Source of the DNA: Mycolicibacterium agri
GTDB lineage: Bacteria; Actinomycetota; Actinomycetes; Mycobacteriales; Mycobacteriaceae
NCBI RefSeq assembly: GCF_002553505.1
Contig: NZ_PDCP01000044.1
Span: 1-50,467, forward strand
Direction: 5' to 3'
Length of the DNA: 50,467 nt
Shown here: piece after piece, positions 41,716 through 49,103 of the stretch
Numbering within the stretch: position 1 is the first letter of the stretch
Layout: the number at the start of each line of letters is the position of its first letter
Notes under the pieces: generated by a model
Told to the model about the DNA's origin: nothing
Seen by the model: only the letters and a program-made list of their open reading frames with translations
Databases searched by the model: none
Translations under genes and position numbers: made by a program

Positions 41716-42561
41716 ATGCGACTGCGCACCGTGCGGCTCGACGAGACGACCGCCGCCTGCGTCGCCCTGCCCGACGGCAGACTGGCCCGCGTCGAGAAGA
41801 TCGTCGACGGCGCGCCGAGTGATCTGTTGGCGCTGCTGGAGACCGAGGCGCTCGACGCGCTCGCCGAGGCCGTCGCCGCGGGTGTCGACGACACCGCCTG
41901 TGTCGACCCGCACTCACCCGTCGCGGCGCCGTGGCTGCGGCCCCGCAAGATCCTCGGCATCGGCCTGAACTACGGTGCGCACGCGGGCGACCTCGGCGAG
42001 AGTGCGCCGCGCACGTCGCCGGCGTCGTTCCTCAAGGGCGACCACACGATCGTCGGGCCAGGCGAGCCGATCGTCGTGCCGCCGGGCATCGGCAAGGTCA
42101 CCGCGGAAGCCGAACTGGGCCTGGTGATCGGGCGGACCTGCTATCAGGTCAGCGTCGACGACGCGATGTCCTATGTGGCGGGCGTGGTTCCGGTCCTCGA
42201 CCAGACCGCGGAGGCGATTCTGCTGGAGAATCCCCGCTACCTGACGCGGGTGAAGAACTACCCGACGTTCTTCTCCTTCGGGCCCGACCTGATCACGCTC
42301 GACGAGGTGTTGTCGCACGGGCCGCTTTCGGGCCTGCGGGTGGCCACCGTGCACAACGGCGCGGTGCACCGCAAGGACACCGTCGCGGGGATGACATTCT
42401 CACCGGCCGAGCTGCTGAGCTTCCACAGCCAGGTGATGCCGTTCTACCCGGGCGACATTCTGTCCACCGGCACGCCGGGAGCGGTGCCGATCGTGCCCGG
42501 CGACGTCGTGACGTGCGAACTCGGCGACGGCCTTGCGTCTTTGACGAACCCGGTTCAGTAG
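41716..42561 (+). CDS. fumarylacetoacetate hydrolase-family protein
   Basis: A 281-residue FAH-superfamily enzyme; relatives hydrolyse acylpyruvates, hydrate oxo-alkenoates or decarboxylate oxaloacetate-like acids. Metal ligands are visible as Glu131 and Glu133 in TAEAELGLVIGR and Asp162 in PVLDQTAE; the HGPLSGLRVATVHNG and GDILSTGTPGAVPIVPGD segments complete the fold. The first 70 residues are the usual N-terminal subdomain. ATG at 41716, after AAAGGGA; a TTG just before it is ignored. Last gene of the island; its stop lies two bases from the convergent pheT stop. Confidence 0.88.
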   Translation: MRLRTVRLDETTAACVALPDGRLARVEKIVDGAPSDLLALLETEALDALAEAVAAGVDDTACVDPHSPVAAPWLRPRKILGIGLNYGAHAGDLGESAPRTSPASFLKGDHTIVGPGEPIVVPPGIGKVTAEAELGLVIGRTCYQVSVDDAMSYVAGVVPVLDQTAEAILLENPRYLTRVKNYPTFFSFGPDLITLDEVLSHGPLSGLRVATVHNGAVHRKDTVAGMTFSPAELLSFHSQVMPFYPGDILSTGTPGAVPIVPGDVVTCELGDGLASLTNPVQ

Positions 42562-42563
42562 CG

Positions 42564-45050
42564 TCAGCGGCGCTGCTGCGCCCCGACGCGCTCGGCGGCC
42601 ATCGCCACCGCGGCCTCGCGGGCGGCGCTGGCCTCGTCCTCGGTCAATGTCCGGTCCGCCGCGCGGAACCGCAGCGCCAACGCCAGCGACTTGCGGCCCT
42701 CGCCGATCTGCGGGCCGGTGTAGACGTCGAACAACCGGACGTCTTCGAGCAATTCGCCTGCGCCCTCGCGAACCGCATCCACGACGCTCTGGGCGGCGAC
42801 GTGCTCGTCGACGACGAGCGCGACGTCCTGGAACACCGCGGGGAACGGCGACACCCTCGGCGCGGGCAGTCTCTCGATGATCGGCACGGCGTCGAGGTTC
42901 AACTCGACCGCGCAGGTGCCCTTCGGCAGCCCGCAGCGTTCGATCACCCCGGGGTGCAGTTGGCCGGCATGCCCGACGACGGTGTCGCCGACCAGAACCT
43001 CGGCGCAGCGGCCGGGATGCCACGGAAGATATTGCGCCTGACGCAATGTCACATCGACGCCCGCCGCGCGGCCGATGATGCGGACCGCTTCGAACGCGTC
43101 GCTGGCCTCGGCGGGTCGCCCGGGCCCCCACGGGCCCGGAAGCTCGCGGCGGCCGGTGAGCACCACACCCACATGCTCGGGCTGACGCGGCAGCGACGCG
43201 TCGAGCATCGCGATCTCTTCGTCGGTGGGCCTGCGATCGGTCGGGATCCGCTCCACGGCACGGGTTTCCGACGTCGGCTCGACCACCTGCTCGATGGAGA
43301 ACAGAGCCGCATCGACCACGCCGCGGGACACGTTGCGCGCCAACGCCTCCAACAGCCCCGGTAGCAGCGTGGTGGCCAATTCCGGGCGGTCGGCCTCCAG
43401 CGGGTTGAGCACATGAGTGGTCGACCGGCGTGGGTCGTCGGCGGGCAGGCCCCACAGGTCGAACACCTTCGCAGGCAGAAAGGGTGTCGGCAGAATCTCG
43501 ACATACCCGCTGAGCGCCAAGGACTTTCCGATCGCCCGGCGTCGCTTCTGCACCGGTGTCAAACCCCTGCCCGCGGGCGCCTGCGGCAGCACAGACGGGA
43601 TGATGTCCAGTCCTTGCAGCCGCAGCACTTCCTCGACGAGGTCGGCCGGCTGCTTGAGGTCGGGCCGCCAACTCGGCGGAATCACGGTCACGCGGTCGCC
43701 GTCGGCGGTGACGGCGGCGCCGATCTGGATCAGCCGCCGCTGCGTGGTGCCCTGCGGGTACTCGAGGCCTGCGGTTCGGTCCGGCAGGTCGGCAGGCATG
43801 CTCACCGCAGGTTGTGACCAGTCGTCGCGCGGCGGATCACCACGCCAATCGGTCAACACGGACTGCACTGTGCCACCAGCGATTTCGGCGAGCAGCGCGG
43901 CGCAGCGGTCCAACGCGGCGACCGAAACGGCCGGGTCGACGGCACGTTCGTAGCGGCGGCCGGCCTCGCTATAGAGGTGCAGCCTGCGCTGGGTGCGCGA
44001 CACCGCGGCCGGATCCCACACCGCGGCCTCCAGCAGCACGTCGGTGGTGGTGTCGCGGACCTCGGTGGTGCCTGCGCCCATCACCCCGCCGATGGCGGCG
44101 GTGGCGACGTCGTCGACGATCAGCACGTCGCCGGTGTCGAGCTTGCGCTCGATGTCGTCGAGGGTCACCACCGTCTCCCCCGGCTTGGCGAACCGGACCC
44201 GAAAGCCGCCGGTGATCAGGCTGCGGTCGTGGGCGTGCATCGGGTGACCGAGCTCGAGCATCACATAGTTGGTCACGTCGACGGCGGGTGAGATCGCCCG
44301 GATGCCGCTGAGCAGCAGCCGTCGCTGCAGCCACCACGGCGACACGGCGACCGGGTCGATACCGGTGACGGGGCGCAGGCTGAACCGCTGTACGCCGGTG
44401 CCCGCATCGATTGTCACCGGCAGCGCCTCGCCGTCGGCGGGCAGCGCGGCGACGTTGGCGGGATCGACGAAGTCGAGGTCATAGGCGTTGGCGATCTCGC
44501 GGGCCATGCCGCGCACGGAAAGGCAGTAGCCGCGGTCCGGGGTGATCGCCAGGTGGAACACGGTGTCGTCGAGGCCGAGCACGTCGGCGGCCGCTGTCCC
44601 CGGCTCGGCCGTGCCCGGCGGCAGCACGAGGATGCCGGAATGGTCGGTGCCCAGGTTGAGCTCGGCCGTCGAGCAGATCATCCCGTCGGAGATGCGGCCG
44701 TAGGTCTTGCGCGAGGTGATGGTGAAGTCGCCGGGCAGCGTGGTTCCGGGCAGCGCCACCACGACGAGATCGCCCACCGCGAAGTTCGTTGCGCCGCATA
44801 CGATGTCGCGTGGCTCAGGTTCGCCGACGTCGACTTTGACCGCACGGATCGGCTTCTTGAACTCGGTGAGCTCTTCGATTTCGAGAACCCTGCCGACCGT
44901 CAGCGGGCCGCTGACCGGCCCGACCGGGATGACCTCTTCGACCTCGTGGCCGATGCGGATCAGGGTCTGCTCGAGCTCGTCGGCGGGCACGTCCCAGCCG
45001 GGTGCACCGGCTTGCACGGCCTCCCGCAGCCAGCTGTAGGGAAGTCGCAT
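42564..45050 (-). CDS. pheT: phenylalanyl-tRNA synthetase beta subunit
   Basis: Large subunit of the alpha2-beta2 enzyme that charges tRNA-Phe. The 828-residue protein shows the expected order: N-terminal region and OB-fold tRNA-binding domain (about 40-150), B3/B4 editing domain (about 210-370), B5 domain (about 400-480), catalytic-like core, and the C-terminal ferredoxin-fold anticodon-binding domain (about 735-828). ATG overlaps the pheS stop by one base, so the pair is coupled. In M. tuberculosis argC lies downstream of pheT with little between; here the 12-kb island sits in that place. Confidence 0.97.
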   Translation of the reverse strand: MRLPYSWLREAVQAGAPGWDVPADELEQTLIRIGHEVEEVIPVGPVSGPLTVGRVLEIEELTEFKKPIRAVKVDVGEPEPRDIVCGATNFAVGDLVVVALPGTTLPGDFTITSRKTYGRISDGMICSTAELNLGTDHSGILVLPPGTAEPGTAAADVLGLDDTVFHLAITPDRGYCLSVRGMAREIANAYDLDFVDPANVAALPADGEALPVTIDAGTGVQRFSLRPVTGIDPVAVSPWWLQRRLLLSGIRAISPAVDVTNYVMLELGHPMHAHDRSLITGGFRVRFAKPGETVVTLDDIERKLDTGDVLIVDDVATAAIGGVMGAGTTEVRDTTTDVLLEAAVWDPAAVSRTQRRLHLYSEAGRRYERAVDPAVSVAALDRCAALLAEIAGGTVQSVLTDWRGDPPRDDWSQPAVSMPADLPDRTAGLEYPQGTTQRRLIQIGAAVTADGDRVTVIPPSWRPDLKQPADLVEEVLRLQGLDIIPSVLPQAPAGRGLTPVQKRRRAIGKSLALSGYVEILPTPFLPAKVFDLWGLPADDPRRSTTHVLNPLEADRPELATTLLPGLLEALARNVSRGVVDAALFSIEQVVEPTSETRAVERIPTDRRPTDEEIAMLDASLPRQPEHVGVVLTGRRELPGPWGPGRPAEASDAFEAVRIIGRAAGVDVTLRQAQYLPWHPGRCAEVLVGDTVVGHAGQLHPGVIERCGLPKGTCAVELNLDAVPIIERLPAPRVSPFPAVFQDVALVVDEHVAAQSVVDAVREGAGELLEDVRLFDVYTGPQIGEGRKSLALALRFRAADRTLTEDEASAAREAAVAMAAERVGAQQRR

Positions 45051-46093
45051 CAGGCGCCAACTCCGAACGGCAGCGAGAACCGCACGTCGCCCTCGACCAT
45101 GTCACGCATGTCGGGGATGCCGTTGCGGAACTGCAGGGTGCGCTCCAACCCCATGCCGAACGCGAAGCCGGAGTACACCTCGGGATCGATTCCGCAGGCG
45201 CGCAACACATTCGGATTCACCATCCCGCAGCCGCCCCACTCCACATAGCCGGGCCCGCCCTTCTTGTTCTCGAACCACACGTCGACTTCGGCCGACGGCT
45301 CGGTGAACGGGAAGAAGTGTGGCCGGAACCGGGTGCGGCCCTGCGGACCGAACTCCGCGCGCGCGAACGCGTCGAGCGTGCCGCGCAGGTGAGCCATCGT
45401 CAGCCCCTTGTCCACGGCGAGCCCCTCGACCTGGTGGAAGACAGGGGTGTGGGTGGCGTCGAGTTCGTCGGTGCGGAACGTGCGGCCGATCGAGATGATG
45501 TAGACCGGCAGGTCGCGTTCCAGCAGCGCGCGGATCTGCACCGGCGAGGTGTGCGTGCGCAGCACCTGCCGCGAGCCCTCCGGGGCGATATAGAACGTGT
45601 CCTGCTCGCTGCGGGCGGGGTGGTCGGGCGGGAAGTTCAACGCGTCGAAGTTGAACTGCTCGGTTTCGACCTCGGGGCCCTCCGCCAGTTCCCAACCCAT
45701 CGCCACGAACGTGTCCGCGACGTGCTCGGCGAGGATCGTGATCGGATGGCGGGCACCCAGCGGCTGACGCGTCGACGGCAGCGTCACGTCGATGGTCTCG
45801 GCGACCAGCACCGCCGCGTCGCGCTCGGCCCGCAGCACGGCGAGGCGCTCGTCGTAGCTGCGCTGCGCCTCGGCGCGCGCCACGTTCACCCGCCGGCCCG
45901 CGTCGGCGCGGTCGGCCTTCGGCAGCGAACCCAGCGCCTGGCGGGCCAGGGCCAGCGGCGAGCGGTCACCGAGGTGCTCGGTCTTGGCGCGGGCCAGCGC
46001 GTCGAGATCACCGGCCAAATCGAACGCGTGCTTGGCCGCACTGACCAGCTTGGCCAGCGCTTCCTCCGACAAATCTATGGGCTGATCAGCCAC
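45050..46093 (-). CDS. pheS: phenylalanyl-tRNA synthetase alpha subunit
   Basis: Catalytic class II subunit, 347 residues. An N-terminal coiled coil (about 10-100, rich in Ala, Arg, Asp and Lys) grips tRNA; the catalytic core has HPITILAEHVADTFVAMGW, VLRTHTSPVQIRAL (motif 2 region), ISIGRTFRTDELDATHTPVFHQVEG and the motif 3 stretch GFAFGMGLERTLQFRNGI. GTG start placed directly behind a TATGAT box. No T-box or Phe-rich leader peptide is visible ahead of it. Confidence 0.97.
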   Translation of the reverse strand: MADQPIDLSEEALAKLVSAAKHAFDLAGDLDALARAKTEHLGDRSPLALARQALGSLPKADRADAGRRVNVARAEAQRSYDERLAVLRAERDAAVLVAETIDVTLPSTRQPLGARHPITILAEHVADTFVAMGWELAEGPEVETEQFNFDALNFPPDHPARSEQDTFYIAPEGSRQVLRTHTSPVQIRALLERDLPVYIISIGRTFRTDELDATHTPVFHQVEGLAVDKGLTMAHLRGTLDAFARAEFGPQGRTRFRPHFFPFTEPSAEVDVWFENKKGGPGYVEWGGCGMVNPNVLRACGIDPEVYSGFAFGMGLERTLQFRNGIPDMRDMVEGDVRFSLPFGVGA

Positions 46094-46099
46094 TCGGCG

Positions 46100-46105
46100 A
46101 TCATA
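46100..46105 (-). promoter_or_regulatory. -10 box of a probable leaderless pheS promoter
   Basis: TATGAT on the minus strand (five of six to TATAAT) ends six bases before the GTG of pheS at 46093, which places transcription start on the start codon. No ribosome-binding site is present. No clear -35 box was found. Confidence 0.5.
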
Positions 46106-46129
46106 GGCGATGGCGCGATGAGAGCCTCA

Positions 46130-46930
46130 TCACGCAACCCCGGGCTCGAGCGCTCCGTCTGGCGGTGCGGTGGCTGACCGGCGGCGCAGCCGGGAGCGCG
46201 CTCGTTCGCCGACCAGCGCGCCTGCGATGCCGGAAACCGTCGCCGCCAGCAGCGACAGCCCAGTGTTGGCCAGCATCAGGTAGCCGAAGGCCACGCCCAC
46301 GCCTGCCAGCACGCAGCGCAGCACCGTCCATGCCGTGGGGTGACGGAACCGGGTCGACAGGGCCATGCCGAGCAGCAGCGCCACGGCGTGGCCCGTGTCG
46401 GTGAAGTCCCTGCCCACGGCCACGACGGCGACGGCGACGCCGACCCACCACCCCGTCCACGCCGACCGCCACCAGCGCGGGATCGCCGACGTCAGCGCGC
46501 CAAGCACGGCCGAAGCGCCGTAGCTCATCCCGACGTCGGTCGCCCTGGTCACGTCGGCCGATATCCAGCCGAACGTGACGGCCGCGGTGAGGCCGATGGC
46601 GACCAGCACCGTCGCGCCGACGTGGCCGACCGCGAACGCGATGAGCAGCCGAGCACTGCGCCACAGCAGTTCGGCGGTCGCGAGCAGGCACACCAGGCCG
46701 GGCAGCCAGACAAAGATCGGGCCCGCGTCGATCACGAACGCGCTGACCAGCAGGGTGCCGACGTGTCCGCGGCTGAGGTTGTGCAGATTGGTGCTGGCAT
46801 GGCTGATCACCCTGTCGTGTATCCGGGGCTCGGCCGTTCCCAGCGCGGTCGTCACCACGGCCAGGGTCGCGGCGTAGCCGAACGTGATGCGGATCCGGGT
46901 CAGCGCCCGCAGCAGGCCGAACAACATCAC
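46130..46930 (-). CDS. rhomboid-like polytopic membrane protein (Rv1648-like)
   Basis: A 266-residue protein with about seven hydrophobic segments (near 15-32, 58-80, 85-105, 108-130, 145-160, 165-185, 212-240). The overall shape resembles rhomboid-type proteins, but the serine protease motif GxSG and its partner His are not evident, so proteolytic activity should not be assumed. The C-terminus is basic (ERARSRLRRRS). Starts with GTG followed directly by ATG, six bases after the cyclase stop, so the two genes are likely co-expressed. Order matches Rv1647-Rv1648 next to pheS. Confidence 0.82.
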   Translation of the reverse strand: MMLFGLLRALTRIRITFGYAATLAVVTTALGTAEPRIHDRVISHASTNLHNLSRGHVGTLLVSAFVIDAGPIFVWLPGLVCLLATAELLWRSARLLIAFAVGHVGATVLVAIGLTAAVTFGWISADVTRATDVGMSYGASAVLGALTSAIPRWWRSAWTGWWVGVAVAVVAVGRDFTDTGHAVALLLGMALSTRFRHPTAWTVLRCVLAGVGVAFGYLMLANTGLSLLAATVSGIAGALVGERARSRLRRRSATAPPDGALEPGVA

Positions 46931-46936
46931 CGACCA

Positions 46937-47851
46937 CTATGCTTCGGCGATGTCGTCGTTCTCCTCGTCCTGGCCTGGCAACTGTCTGCGAGTTTTCACC
47001 CGATACATCGCGAGGTCGGTCGGCACCCCGTCCTGCTTGGGCAGGAAGAGCGGCCGTCGAATTCGCTTGGCGGACAGCCCAAGAACCTCGAACTCGTCGG
47101 CGGGTATGCGGTCCATCGTGGTCTGCGAGACGATCAGCCCGCCCCGCGTCGCGCGCTCCATCACCCTGGCGGCGATGTTGACGTCGACGCCGAGCCAGTC
47201 CGAGCCGATCCGCTGCGGTCGCCCGGTGTGCACACCGGCGCGCATGCGGGGCGTATAGCCGTCCACGTCAACGGTTTTCACCGCATCGAGGCTGGTGCGC
47301 ACCGCCTGGACCGCGGTGGCGGGTTCGGTGAACACGGCCATCGTGCCGTCACCCATGCGTTTGACGATGCGTCCGCCGGCCTCCAGCAGCGGTGGTTCGA
47401 TCACCTGCGCGACCCGCCGCAGCAGCCGCAGCGTGGCGTCGTCACCGGCCTTCAACGCCCACGACGAGAATCCGACGAGATCTGTAAAGACAAGTGTCAC
47501 CTCGCGATTGACCGGTTTGCCCGACACCCGCTCGGTCAACGCCTGCCACACCTGCAACCCGGCCAGGCTCACCTCGCGGGAGGCCGCGTGGCGCTCCAGC
47601 AACCGGTCGGCCGCGCGGGCGGCGACACTGGGCCCGCCAAGTCCGCTCGCGGACAACGGATCACCGAATTCCGGGTCGCCAGGAAGGGCGCGGCGAGCGC
47701 GCCGGACGAACGCGACGAGGTTCGGGTTGTGATTTGTGTTGCGGATCCAGGTCGACGGCTTTGCCGGTCGCCGTGAGGACGGCGCGCGATCCGATGCCTT
47801 GTTCGTTTCTCCGGTACCGCCGGATCGTTCGTCGAACGATTCGACACCCAT
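46937..47851 (-). CDS. class III adenylate cyclase (Rv1647-like)
   Basis: Makes cyclic AMP from ATP. Of 304 residues, about 1-110 form a regulatory or linker region and 116-285 the cyclase homology domain. Metal-binding aspartates are Asp124 (FTDLVGFS) and Asp168 (KRMGDGT), the purine-site Lys is Lys164, and DVNIAARV (223-230) carries Asp223 and the transition-state Asn225 and Arg229, so the protein should be active. No membrane segment. ATG at 47851 lies six bases behind TAATCT. Neighbouring membrane protein could tether it, but nothing in the sequence proves that. Confidence 0.93.
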   Translation of the reverse strand: MGVESFDERSGGTGETNKASDRAPSSRRPAKPSTWIRNTNHNPNLVAFVRRARRALPGDPEFGDPLSASGLGGPSVAARAADRLLERHAASREVSLAGLQVWQALTERVSGKPVNREVTLVFTDLVGFSSWALKAGDDATLRLLRRVAQVIEPPLLEAGGRIVKRMGDGTMAVFTEPATAVQAVRTSLDAVKTVDVDGYTPRMRAGVHTGRPQRIGSDWLGVDVNIAARVMERATRGGLIVSQTTMDRIPADEFEVLGLSAKRIRRPLFLPKQDGVPTDLAMYRVKTRRQLPGQDEENDDIAEA

Positions 47852-47857
47852 TGCGCA

Positions 47858-47863
47858 AGATTA
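47858..47863 (-). promoter_or_regulatory. -10 box of a probable leaderless cyclase promoter
   Basis: TAATCT on the minus strand (TANNNT) is followed by six bases and then the ATG of the adenylate cyclase gene. No ribosome-binding site precedes the ATG and no -35 box is seen. Confidence 0.45.
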
Positions 47864-47972
47864 GATGGCCGTTATTTGCCGGAGCAAACGGGCCGGTTGA
47901 GGTGGTTCGGCGGGTTTGCTCGCGAACCGGAAACCCGCTGCACAGGCGACCGCGGCGCGCCGCGAAATCATG

Positions 47973-47996
47973 GACAACGCACGTTGTCACTATTAT
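47973..47996 (+). promoter_or_regulatory. perfect inverted repeat and -10 box before the DUF2236 gene
   Basis: GACAACG-CA-CGTTGTC (47973-47988) has perfect 7-base arms, a typical TetR-family operator shape. TATTAT (47991-47996) follows after two bases and fits a -10 box; transcription would start near 48003-48004, two or three bases ahead of the GTG start. The repeat occupies the spacer or -35 zone, so a bound protein would block RNA polymerase. No regulator gene adjoins. Confidence 0.5.
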
Positions 47997-48005
47997 CGTT
48001 GAGGT

Positions 48006-49037
48006 GTGACGGCGAGCACACCGAAGAGGGGGGCCAAGCGAGCCGATCCGCTCGGTCCGGACTCACTGACCTGGAAATACTTCGGCGATCTGCGCACCGG
48101 AATGATGGGCGTCTGGATCGGTGCGCTGCAGAACATGTACCCCGAACTCGGTGCCGGTGTCGAAGAGCATTCGATCCTGTTGCGTGAGCCGCTGCAGCGC
48201 GTTGCCCGGTCGGTGTACCCGATCATGGGCGTCGTCTACGACGGGGACCGCGCCCCCGAAACCGGCGCGCAGATCAAGGGCTTCCACACGACGATCAAAG
48301 GCGTCGACTCCGAGGGGCGGCGCTATCACGCGCTCAACCCGGAGACGTTCTACTGGGCGCACGCCACGTTCTTCATGCTGGTGATCAAGGTCGCCGAGTA
48401 CTTCTGCGGTGGACTGACCGAAGCCGAGAAACGCCAACTGTTCGACGAACACGTCCGCTGGTACGCGCAATACGGTATGAGCATGCGGCCGGTGCCGAAA
48501 TCATGGGAGGAGTTCTGCGAGTACTGGGACCGGGTCTGCCGGGAACAGTTGGAGATCAACCAGGCCACCCGCGACATCTTCGACATCCGCGTTCCGAAAC
48601 CGTGGTTCGTCTTGATGCCGACCCCGATCTGGGATCAGATCTTCAAGCCGATGGTGGCCGGACAGCGCTGGATCGCTGCGGGAATGTTCGACCCGGTGGT
48701 GCGCGAGAAGGCCGGAATGCGGTGGACGCCCGGCGACGAGATCCTGCTGCGGCTGTTCGGCAAGCTCGTCGAATTGGCATTCGTCGCTGTGCCCGACGAG
48801 ATTCGGCTGCATCCGCGGGCCGTGGCCGCGTACCGCCGCGCAGCAGGCCGAATCCCCGAGGACGCACCGCTGGTGGAGGCGCCGTCGTTCGTCGCGCCGC
48901 CGCGCGATCGCCGCGACTTGCCGATGCACTACGTGCCGAAGCGCAGGAGCCTCCTCGACCGCGCGGGCTCGCTGGTGCACACCACGTTCTCGCTCGCCGG
49001 TCTGCGCCCGGCCCGTGGCCGCAGCACCGCGGCCTAG
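48006..49037 (+). CDS. DUF2236 family protein (MpaB/latex-clearing-protein-like oxygenase, Rv1645c-like)
   Basis: A 343-residue cytoplasmic protein of the DUF2236 family, whose studied members (latex-clearing protein, MpaB) are haem- or metal-dependent oxygenases. Conserved-looking parts are PIMGVVYDGDRAPETG, NPETFYWAHATFFM (with a His in the ETFYWAH stretch) and EFCEYWDRVC. No signal peptide. GTG start at 48006, following a very short leader. Divergent from the adenylate cyclase. Substrate unknown; an aliphatic or isoprenoid compound is a guess from the family. Confidence 0.85.
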   Translation: MTASTPKRGAKRADPLGPDSLTWKYFGDLRTGMMGVWIGALQNMYPELGAGVEEHSILLREPLQRVARSVYPIMGVVYDGDRAPETGAQIKGFHTTIKGVDSEGRRYHALNPETFYWAHATFFMLVIKVAEYFCGGLTEAEKRQLFDEHVRWYAQYGMSMRPVPKSWEEFCEYWDRVCREQLEINQATRDIFDIRVPKPWFVLMPTPIWDQIFKPMVAGQRWIAAGMFDPVVREKAGMRWTPGDEILLRLFGKLVELAFVAVPDEIRLHPRAVAAYRRAAGRIPEDAPLVEAPSFVAPPRDRRDLPMHYVPKRRSLLDRAGSLVHTTFSLAGLRPARGRSTAA

Positions 49038-49096
49038 CGTCCGCGCCTAGCCCGCGTCCGCCTAGCCTCGGATTGCTCCTCGCGTCCGCCTAAGCT
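49036..49096 (+). repeat. three short direct repeats ending in a -10 box for fadE
   Basis: The unit GCGTCCGC(GC)CTA occurs at 49037-49049, 49054-49064 and 49082-49093 within a 66-base gap. The last copy runs into TAAGCT (49091-49096), a TANNNT box seven bases before the ATG of the acyl-CoA dehydrogenase, consistent with a leaderless transcript. The repeats could bind a regulator or come from local duplication. Confidence 0.45.
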
Positions 49097-49103
49097 GGCG
49101 CTC

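Noticed and set aside
46094..46129. T-box or attenuator ahead of pheS
   Set aside because: Only 36 bases separate pheS from the neighbouring gene and the -10 box lies directly before the GTG, which leaves no room for a leader.
46130..46930. Active rhomboid protease
   Set aside because: The GxSG nucleophile motif and its partner histidine are not apparent; only the general membrane layout is similar.
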